This document shows positions 7,374 to 14,542 of a stretch of DNA of 17,394 bases, piece by piece (position 1 is the first letter of the stretch; each line of letters opens with the position of its first letter). The translations under genes and the position numbers were made by a program. A model generated the notes under the pieces. That model saw only the letters and a list, made by a program, of their open reading frames with translations. It had not been told where the DNA came from and searched no databases. The stretch is from NCBI GenBank assembly GCA_019677205.1, contig JAAMXY010004172.1, positions 6,131 through 23,524 of the forward strand, written 5' to 3'. This stretch comes from Pinguiococcus pyrenoidosus (Eukaryota > Sar > Pinguiophyceae > Pinguiochrysidales > Pinguiochrysidaceae).

Positions 7374-9461
7374 CTAGTCCAACGCCTTGGCTTCTTTGAC
7401 GTACTCCGACAGCTTTCGAGCATCCTTAGTGCCTGGTTGGCCATCCAATTCCAACCCACTACTTGCGTCTACTCCGAGAACGGCCGGGCCGCCCGCTTCC
7501 AAACATGCTCTGGTGCTGCCCGTCTCTGCGCCCAAGCCGCCTGCGACGATCACCGGGATGCCGGCTTCGCCCACTTGCTTTGCCAACTCCCAGTCGAACG
7601 ACTGCCCCGTGCCTCCTCTCTATGTCGTGGCGGTGATGAACGAACGAAAGGCATTAGTCCAAGCAACGAAAGTCCGAATACTGGCAGAAAGTGGTCGGAG
7701 GAGAGCTCACCTGTCCCGTCACTGAGCTGTCTAGCAACAAAGCGGAGGCTCCTGCAAGTGCAGCCTCCCTCGCGTCGGCAACGAGCTTCTCACTGGCCAC
7801 GTCTGCGTCGACATCGACATGAAGGACCTTAATCACAGGGACCGGGGCCGCGTTTACCACCGCCTCGATCGTCTCCGGAGTCTCGTCGCCATGAAGCTGG
7901 ATCATGTCAAGCCCTGCTCTCTCCACCACGTCGACGATGAACTCGACAGGCTGATCCATGAAGACCCCCACGACAGCGGGACGACGGGCGGTGGAAAGCT
8001 TGATGAGCTTCCCAGCCGAGCGGAGGTGCGCAGCGGGATCCTCTTTGGGTGACGTCAAGATCTTCTGCTTGATTGGCAGGGCGCCATCCCGCTCACCGAA
8101 GGCCCGAACGCTGTCTACGACGATTGCGGCGGCGTCCGCATCGACCTGCCGCTTCGACTTGGCAAAGATCACGCCGATGAGGTTCGCTCCTGCCTTGCAG
8201 GCGCTCAAGGCGTCTTCCGCGGTTGTCACCCCGCAGACCTTGACGAGGGGCGTGGAGACGATGCTCTCGGCATCGCCGAGCAGGCTTTGAACGGCTTTGC
8301 CGGGATCTGCCGCACGCATCAAGGCCTCGCCGACCAAGATTCCAGCAACCGCAGTCTCCTCCCCAAAATTGAGATCCTGGACGGATTCAAAAGTGGGTGT
8401 CGTCATCTTCATGTCAACAAGGAATGCTGAGGGCAAGGCCCGCGACCGGGGACGTTGCCCGCCACGTACCTCTGGTCCCATGATTCCACTCAGCGCAAGG
8501 AGAAGCCGCTGTGGACTCTCTCCACCGAACGGCAATCCCAAGGAGCGAAACTTTGCAGAGACGCGCGGGGTCGTGCCCATATCAAGCTTGAAGGTGTGCA
8601 AGTTTCGGTTGTTGACACCGACGACGCGAGCCCCTGCCAAAGCGGCGATTTCCGCCTCCACTTCGTTGGCAACCTCGACGAGCGGCTCCATGCCAAGCGA
8701 GCGGCAGGACTCGATGAGGTCCTTGAGCTGCTGCCGACCCAGAATGGCAACGATGAGCAGCACGGTGTCCGCGCCGTAGGCCCTCGCCTCGAGCAGCTGG
8801 TACTCGTCAAAAATGAAGTCTACGTGCCGCGTGAAGATCAGACTGCTGAGAAGGTCGGCCGCGTCATGCTCTCCGTAGCGCTTCTGGCATCCCTCCTACC
8901 TTTGCGAAGAATGGCCGGACGCTGTCGCTCAGCTTTGTCTGCCGCCTGCTGCGTTGCGATCCGCACCTGCTTCATGTCCTCCAGCGTGCCTTTGAACCAC
9001 TTGTCCTCCGTGAGCACCGAGATGATGGCGGCCCCGGCGTCGGCGTACTTCAGTCCCTGCGGCCCAGCATCCAGTCCCACGTTGATGTCTCCCTTGCTGG
9101 GGCTGGCCCTCTTGAACTCGGCCGCGACGGCGAGACTGGGGCTGCAAGCTCGGACTCTGTCGAAGAGATCCAGCGGGCCTCCGAGCTGCTCCTGCAGCTC
9201 CGCAGCCTTCTGCCGCAGCTGCTCCTCGGAAATCTCCTGCCTTGCCCTCGCGACATCCTCCTGCCTCTTGCTGACGATCTGCTGCAGGATGCTGGGCTCG
9301 TGCGAGGGATCTCCGTAGCCCAGCACGTGAGAATGTTCTGCCACGTCAGTGGCCGCCTGGGCGGACAGGCGACCGACCGCCGGCCGCCGACCCAGCGATG
9401 CTCTAAAGGCCAAGCTCAGCGGCAGGAGCGCCACAACAAGCGACGCGGACGCGAAACGCAT
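7374..9461 (-). CDS. TRPC-TRPF: Plastid indole-3-glycerol-phosphate synthase/phosphoribosylanthranilate isomerase fusion, four exons
   Basis: This bifunctional enzyme covers two consecutive tryptophan steps, isomerising phosphoribosylanthranilate (C-terminal half) and closing the indole ring (N-terminal half). Exons are 9461-8900, 8819-8470, 8376-7711 and 7619-7374; introns are 80, 93 and 91 nt, all GT-AG; product 607 residues. Residues 1-19 are a signal peptide ending SLA-F-RASLG, the bipartite plastid signature. The IGPS domain (about 55-340) carries EFKRASPSKG (Glu115, Lys117), LRKDFIFDEYQ across the first junction (Lys187), GVNNRNLHTF and LALSGI. The PRAI domain (about 347-607) carries KVCGVT (Cys352), IQLHGDE, LLLDSSVTGQ and, after the last junction, RGGTGQSFDW. 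Without splicing, 31 foreign residues would interrupt the IGPS phosphate-binding region. Start context is excellent (GCCGCCGCCATGC). The domain order matches the enterobacterial TrpC(F) fusion. The gene is divergent from dihydroxy-acid dehydratase. Confidence 0.95.
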
Positions 9462-9589
9462 GGCGGCGGCGACGGAGGATCAAAATGGGGCCAAAAAGTC
9501 GCGGCTCAATCGGAGGAAAAACATTTCAAATTTGTATTGATCATCATAGCAATGATAAGTACCTTATTTCTAAATCATCCGTGTTGAAC

Positions 9590-9609
9590 TTCCCATGGAA
9601 TCATGGGAA
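9590..9609. repeat. Perfect 8-bp inverted repeat in the TrpCF/DHAD spacer
   Basis: TTCCCATG (9590-9597) and CATGGGAA (9602-9609) flank a GAAT loop; one bulged base lets the stem extend outward to ACTT/AAGT. It lies about 130 nt before the TrpCF start. It may be a regulator site. Confidence 0.5.
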
Positions 9610-9690
9610 AGTCGATGAAAATCCACAAATATTCTATGAAAGAAGGGAAACTTCATCGAAAACGTCAGTTGCATATCCGTATCCCGCACT

Positions 9691-9700
9691 ATACCGGTAT
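9691..9700. repeat. Perfect 10-bp palindrome ATACCGGTAT
   Basis: The site is fully self-complementary and lies near the middle of the divergent spacer, about 230 nt from the TrpCF start and 260 nt from the dehydratase start. It is a candidate dimeric transcription-factor site. It is short enough to occur by chance. Confidence 0.4.
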
Positions 9701-9959
9701 TTCCCCCCCGTTGGTCCCAATGGCTGCGGCGATTTAAAAGCGTATCCGCGCCACAGCGCCGCATACACGGGCACCAGTACCTCGACGCCTTGTGGGCTTT
9801 TTATTTAGGCGACCCAGAGTCTCTCCGGAGTCCAAAAACGCACTTGTGGCCGCATCGCAGTGGGAATTTTGCCACTGAATCTTTTTTCGCAAGTTGAGGT
9901 GTCCTGGACAGCGGTTGTCTCCGGCGGTTTACCCTCGGATATCAAGTCGTTTCGGGACG

Positions 9960-11860
9960 ATGGTGTCCAAGATCAGTATCGTGTCTCTCATGGCTCTGCT
10001 CGGGCCCTCCGTTGCGCTGAGACTGCGGCCGATTCGGGCGAGATGGCTCCGCATGAGCACCGCGACGCCGCAGGGCGATGTCACGGGAAGCGGAACCAGC
10101 ACGTCTGGCGCTCCGCTCAACAAGTACTCGAGCACGATCACTCAGCCGAAGAGCCAGGGAGCCAGGTGAGACGCTTGCAGAGACTCTCCCGGACCGCCGA
10201 AGGCCTGAACGTCGCGTTCCTATCTTGTGATCACAGTCAGGCGATGCTCTTCGCCACGGGGCTGGAGCCGCCTGACATGAGCAAGGCGCAGATCGGCATC
10301 AGCAGCGTGTGGTACGAGGGCAACCCTTGCAATATGCACCTCATGGACCTTGCCCAGGCCGTGAAGGAGGGCGTGGCCGCGGCTGGCCTCGTGCCCTACC
10401 GCTTCAACACCGTCGGCGTGTCGGACGGCATCAGCATGGGCACTCCCGGCATGCGCTTCAGCCTGCAGTCGCGCGACCTCATCGCCGACTCCATCGAGAC
10501 CGTCATGGGCGGCCAGTGGTACGATGCGAACATCGCCCTGCCCGGCTGCGACAAGAACATGCCCGGCACCATCATGGCCATGGGCCGGCTAAACAGGCCG
10601 GGGATCATGGTCTACGGAGGCACGATTCGCGCTGGCAAGTCTTCTACCGGCGCCAAGCTCGACATTGTCTCGGCCTTCCAGTCCTATGGCGAAGCCGTGT
10701 ACGAGCGCATCACCGAGGAGGAGCGGGCGGACATCGTCCGGAACTCCTGCCCCGGACCTGGCGCCTGCGGAGGCATGTATACCGCGAACACCATGGCCAC
10801 TGCCATCGAGGCCATGGGCATGTCCCTGCCGTACTCGTCCAGCACCCCCGCGGAGGATCCCCTGAAGCTCGACGAGTGCCGCCGCGCCGGGGCTGCCATC
10901 AAGACCTTGCTCGAGATGGACCTCAAGCCACGCGACATCATGACGCGCCAGGCCTTTGAGAATGCCATCGTGATGGTGATGGCGACCGGCGGATCCACGA
11001 ACGCGGTGCTTCATCTCATCGCCATGGCTCACTCGGTGGGCATCGAGGTGACGCAGGATGACTTCCAGCGCATCAGTGACAAGGTTCCGTTCCTCGCCGA
11101 TCTCAAGCCTTCCGGACAGTACGTCATGGAGGATGTGCAAGGCATCGGCGGCACCCCGGCAGTGATGAAGTTCCTGATGGAAGAGGGCTTCATCGACGGC
11201 AGCTGCATGACGGTGACGGGCAAGACCATCGCGGAGAACCTCGCGGACTTGCCGGGCCTCTCGCCTGGGCAGGACATCATCCGGCCGCTGAGCGATCCGA
11301 TCAAGTCCACCGGGCACATTCAGATCCTGTATGGCAACGTCGCCACGGAAGGCTCGGTCGCCAAGATCACCGGCAAGGAAGGGCTGCGCTTCAGTGGCAT
11401 CGCCAAGGTCTTCGACACGGAGGACGACATGATCGCCGCCGTGGAGCGCAAGGAGATCGGCAAGGGAACCGTGATTGTGCTGCGCTACCAGGGTCCAAAG
11501 GGCGGCCCCGGGATGCCCGAGATGCTCAAGCCCACCTCTGCCATCATGGGCGCCGGCCTGGGGGCTGACACGGCCCTCATCACGGACGGTCGCTTCAGTG
11601 GCGGCTCCCACGGCTTCATCATTGGACACGTGACTCCGGAAGCGCAGGTCGGCGGCACCATCGCGCTTCTCCAGGACGGTGACCCCATCGTCATCGATGC
11701 GGAATCCAAGGCCATCGACGTGCACGTCAACGACGAGGAGCTTGCGCGGCGCCGATCGCAGTGGACGGCGCCGCCCCTGAAGTACACCCAGGGCACCCTC
11801 TACAAGTACTCGAAGCTCGTTGCGTCGGCCGCAAGAGGTTGTGTGACGGATGGGGACTAG
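9960..11860 (+). CDS. ILVD: Dihydroxy-acid dehydratase (branched-chain amino acids), two exons, plastid type
   Basis: The enzyme dehydrates 2,3-dihydroxy-isovalerate and -methylvalerate to the keto acids that become valine, isoleucine and leucine. Exons are 9960-10165 and 10237-11860; the 71-nt GT-AG intron, once removed, restores [23 protein letters not shown]. The product has 609 residues, normal for the family plus a leader. The leader has a hydrophobic stretch to about residue 20 ([20 protein letters not shown]), then an Arg-rich segment to about residue 31, consistent with a plastid presequence. Cluster cysteines are at 100 (GNPCNMHL), 173 ([10 protein letters not shown]) and 246 ([14 protein letters not shown]); with all three, this is expected to be a [2Fe-2S] enzyme of the plant type. 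[16 protein letters not shown] near the C-terminus is the other hallmark. An in-frame ATG at 9894 would add 22 residues before the leader. As an Fe-S enzyme it depends on cluster assembly. Confidence 0.96.
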
Positions 11861-12173
11861 GGTCGGCGCATGCCTTTCCCACCATGGGAAATTGATGGTG
11901 CCATAGTCACGAAGGAAGGCTTTCTTGCAAACCCAGAGAGAGAGAGTCTGGATCTCAAAACGGAAGCACTGGCCAGCAGATCCGCGCTGGTAAAACTTTC
12001 GATCCACATAAACTGCCACTGCCTGGCGTGCGCTCCCACTCAGGACGCCCGTGTTGAAGAGGTCGTGGTGAAGCACTGGCCGCGGTGTCGATACACCGCC
12101 AACGTCCACAGCGTTGAAACTCGCTTCGAAGCTTCCTCTTTGCATCTCTCGAGGTGCTCCGTCCCCCGCAGGT
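11861..12173. other. Convergent spacer between DHAD and pyrophosphatase
   Basis: About 313 nt lie between the two stop codons. A short perfect inverted repeat (11875-11891) follows the dehydratase stop, and a short GA run lies near 11936-11945. Nothing else is recognised. Confidence 0.55.
11875..11891. repeat. 7-bp inverted repeat just past the DHAD stop
   Basis: TTTCCCA (11875-11881) and TGGGAAA (11885-11891) flank a 3-nt loop, 14 nt after the stop codon. It resembles in sequence the hairpin at 9590-9609 upstream of the same gene (both contain CATGGGAA). It may be a 3' untranslated-region stem. Confidence 0.45.
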
Positions 12174-13290
12174 CTACTCCGCCGTGTGCGCCTCGCCGGC
12201 GATCTGCTCCTTCGCCTTCGCCACCAGATAGCTACGGTGCGTATCAAGGATCAGCTGCTGCGTGTCCTCCGTGCCCTTCCATCCGCCGACCTACATGGTT
12301 GAAGCGGAGGGGAAACCATAATCAGCGTGCTTCTCCAACCCCTCCGGTCCCTCCGGTCCCACACCCCAAGCTCCTTGGCAAGAATGGCAAGAATGGCACG
12401 TGCCTTGGACCACTTCGATTTCTCCAAGGCCTTGTAGGTCTCGAAGAAGTGCGCGATCTCCCGCAAGGTGTGCTCCGGGAGGTCTCCCATGGTCTTCACC
12501 TGCTTGAAGCGGGGATCCTTTTCCGGCACGGCAAGGACCTGCAAAATGCATCTCTCATGTCAGAGGCTGGGAAATGGCCATTGACCTGCCTGCAGCGACG
12601 GCGCCTCCCATACCTTCTCATCCATGCCCTTCTCATCCTCCATGATCATGTAGCAGATGGGGCGGCAGTCCACGATGCAGCCCGGCACGAGCGGTCCGTC
12701 GCACATGACCAGGACGTCGAGCGGGTCTCCGTCGCCACAGAGGGTCTGCGGGATGAAGCCATAGTTGTGCGGGTAGAAGACCGCGGAATGCAGCACGCGG
12801 TCCAGCACCAGCAGCTGGCGCTCGTGGTCGTACTCGTACTTCATCCGCGACTCCTTGCTGACTTCCACGAAGACGGGGATCGTCTCAGGGGCATCCGCGC
12901 CCCAGGAGATGTCGTCCACTCTCTGTTTTTCACAAGCCCGTCAGCACTGTATCAGCAGACCGACCAAGAGGCACCAGGCTTTCCCAAGCCAACGACGTAC
13001 CATCGGCATGCACTCGGAGGAGTCCGACTGCCCAGCAACAGCAACTGCAGCAAGGCCCGAGGCGACGTCAGCGTTCTCTGCAAGCGTCAGCTGCTCCACG
13101 AAGCCCGCAAAACCTCACCTGCCAGGCCCGTGCCAGCCAGGAGGCCAGCACCTGCACCCAAGACCCGCTTCCACCCTCGACTCTGCTGCATAGGGCTGCG
13201 CGGTGCCGCGGTGGAGAGGCGGAAGCAGGGTCCGGAGCGAGCCGGAGCCCACGCCGGTCTGGCGAGGCGGCGAACAGCTGTGCGCATCAT
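12174..13290 (-). CDS. PPA: Soluble family I inorganic pyrophosphatase with organelle presequence, four or five exons
   Basis: The enzyme hydrolyses pyrophosphate and so pulls biosynthetic reactions forward. Exons of the five-exon model are 13290-13119, 13077-13001, 12922-12614, 12538-12404 and 12290-12174 (269 residues). Core motifs are VFVEVSKESRMKYEYD, FYPHNYGFIPQT, the Asp triad in GDGDPLDVLV, EDEKGMDEK joined to VLAVPEKDPRF, and FFETYK. The last exon encodes VGGWKGTEDTQQLILDTH and the stop. The last intron (12291-12403) appears to use a GC donor (AAG|GCACGT), since no GT donor keeps frame. The first intron would be only 41 nt. The alternative skips the 77-nt exon, using one 200-nt intron (12919-13118) and giving 242 residues. 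The N-terminus is Arg-rich without acidic residues (MMRTAVRRLARPAWAPARSG, then FRLSTAA), mitochondrial in style, followed by a Gly/Ala/Leu hydrophobic stretch. An in-frame ATG at 13365 would add 25 residues. Confidence 0.92.
12291..12403 (-). other. Probable GC-AG intron in the pyrophosphatase gene
   Basis: Between SKWSK and VGGWKGTED the minus strand reads AAG|GCACGT at the left border and TGTAG|GTC at the right. Both flanking exons are securely coding and in phase 0. The GT two bases into the nearby GCACGTGC would break frame, as would the GT in TGGTCC. GC donors with an AG just before and a GT downstream fit the known GC-AG class. Confidence 0.65.
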
Positions 13291-13865
13291 CAAGCCGAAG
13301 CTCTTGCTACAAGTATAGCAGGTAGGAAGGCGCCAAAGGAGCAGCGGAGAACTGCTGAGGTGCAAAGTTGCGGCACCGAATCTGGCAAAAACGCTTACGA
13401 TGCCAGAGAAGGTACGTTTCCTTGCGTTCGACGAAAACCAGAATCATTGCTTGGCCGTGCTATGGGAGAATAGCGTTGAAGATGGCTCCGGAGGCCTCCG
13501 AAAAATGGGGTGAAGTAATTCCGCGTACTTCAACGGCCGAGTGTGAGAATTTAAGATATCGTACTGATTTCAGATTTATGATGGTGAGTTTTTGTGAAAC
13601 AAATTGAGCTTCAATTGCTGGAGTATTGTGACATCAAATGGTTTTATATAGTAATATATTTATCAACAAAAACATTATGATACTTACACCCCTTACTGCT
13701 GCCGAACTGGTTTCAGAATTTCAAGTTTCGAAGAAAGGACGTCAGCTGAGCAACGCCTTTTTTCCCCGCTTTTTTCGAGGCGTTCTTCTTTAAACCTACG
13801 CGCCGTCAGCTGACCCACCGTCCCAGCGCGGGTGTTTAGGCGCGATTGCCGGCAGTGCTGAGGCC
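13291..13865. promoter_or_regulatory. Divergent spacer between pyrophosphatase and the bZIP-like gene
   Basis: This 575-nt stretch contains an AT-rich block with TTATATAG (13644-13651), about 215 nt before the downstream start. It also has two copies of CGTCAGCTGA 64 nt apart (13740 and 13804) that bracket a 7-bp inverted repeat (13752-13784), and a TTTAAA at about 13790. The cluster at 13740-13813 is within 130 nt of the bZIP-like ATG, so it is a good promoter candidate. Confidence 0.45.
13740..13813. repeat. Duplicated CGTCAGCTGA element bracketing a 7-bp inverted repeat
   Basis: CGTCAGCTGA is at 13740-13749 and 13804-13813, each holding the palindrome TCAGCTGA with an E-box core (CAGCTG). 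Between them AACGCCT (13752-13758) pairs with AGGCGTT (13778-13784) around two T-runs. The layout looks like a compact promoter. Confidence 0.5.
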
Positions 13866-14405
13866 ATGATGACTACAAAGGCCCGGAGAGGCCCGGTGGC
13901 CGTTCCGGGAAGCGGCGCAGGTCCGGGGCCGGTGGCGCTCGCCAGGACCGAGCGCGCCGGCGCGCAGAACCAGACGCGAAGAAAGCGCCACGCGGAGTCG
14001 CAAGCTAAACACTACCAGAAGAAGAAGCAGCAGTTCGAGCGCTTGCGCGCAGAGCACAACACGCTGAAAGAGCTCTTCGTCAAGGTGGTCCACCTGCTGC
14101 CGGAGGACCTGCGGGCACAAGTAGAGGCGGAAGCGGCAACGAAGTTGCCTTCGGATTTCGGAGGCGCGGACATCGCGGCGGCGCCCGTGGCCGTGGCGGC
14201 CGCGCCTGCGGCGGTGGCGGTCTCCGCGCCGGTGGGCGTAGGCGTAGAGCTCATGGGCGGCGCGATGCGGGCGCAGCACGAAGATGAAGCAGACAAGATG
14301 CGGAAGGAGGATGACAAGGACGGCAGCAAGGAGCCGTCCAAGGCGGATGCGCTCGCGCAGAACGAGGCGCCCTTGCCGCCGGTGGTGCAAGCGACGGAGG
14401 CCTAG
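13866..14405 (+). CDS. bZIP-like basic coiled-coil protein, function unknown
   Basis: This 179-residue single-exon product has a basic stretch (RRKRHAESQAKHYQKKK, 38-54) running into a short amphipathic helix with Leu60, Leu67 and Val74 in heptad register. That is the architecture of a bZIP DNA-binding domain. The invariant bZIP Asn and Arg expected 18 and 10 residues before the first zipper Leu are His42 and Tyr50 here, so it is at best a degenerate bZIP. The middle is Ala/Pro/Val-rich (about 100-127) and the C-terminal third is highly charged (138-160). The ATG at 13866 is followed by a second Met. The opposite strand has a longer open frame, but its composition (His/Arg-rich, no domain) is that of an antisense shadow. 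It could also be a basic nuclear or ribosome-associated factor. It converges on the ABC gene. Confidence 0.45.
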   Translation: MMTTKARRGPVAVPGSGAGPGPVALARTERAGAQNQTRRKRHAESQAKHYQKKKQQFERLRAEHNTLKELFVKVVHLLPEDLRAQVEAEAATKLPSDFGGADIAAAPVAVAAAPAAVAVSAPVGVGVELMGGAMRAQHEDEADKMRKEDDKDGSKEPSKADALAQNEAPLPPVVQATEA

Positions 14406-14542
14406 ATCCGCGAGCAGACCGGAAGGCCGCGACTCGTCGCGCCGGGCTGTGCAGGAGGGGATAGTGGCCAACAGGCCGAAAGGAAACGACTACAGCTTGC
14501 TTTATCTACACTTGCCTCTCGCCTGTACAGCTCGCGGCCCGC

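Larger units (their letters stand above)
9462..9959. promoter_or_regulatory. Divergent promoter region shared by TrpCF and dihydroxy-acid dehydratase
   Basis: This 498-nt spacer is AT-richer than its flanks. It holds a perfect 8-bp inverted repeat (9590-9609), the palindrome ATACCGGTAT (9691-9700), a TTTAAA box (9733-9738) and a 14-nt motif (9817-9830) found again upstream of the ABC transporter. The TTTAAA and TTTTTATTTAG stretches are candidate core elements for the dehydratase. No gene is seen. Confidence 0.5.

Noticed and set aside
7654-8763. Separate 369-residue PRAI gene
   Set aside because: It is the middle of the TrpCF fusion: its first residues continue IGPS sequence and its tail runs into an intron.
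10589-12247. 552-codon open frame on the minus strand
   Set aside because: It is antisense to dihydroxy-acid dehydratase and runs into the pyrophosphatase 3' exon; no recognisable domain.
11870-13318. 482-codon open frame on the plus strand
   Set aside because: It crosses the exons and introns of the pyrophosphatase on the opposite strand, where the real family motifs are.
13836-14471. 211-codon open frame on the minus strand
   Set aside because: It is longer than the plus-strand frame it overlaps, but is His/Arg/Leu-rich and domainless, whereas the plus frame has an organised basic and coiled-coil region.
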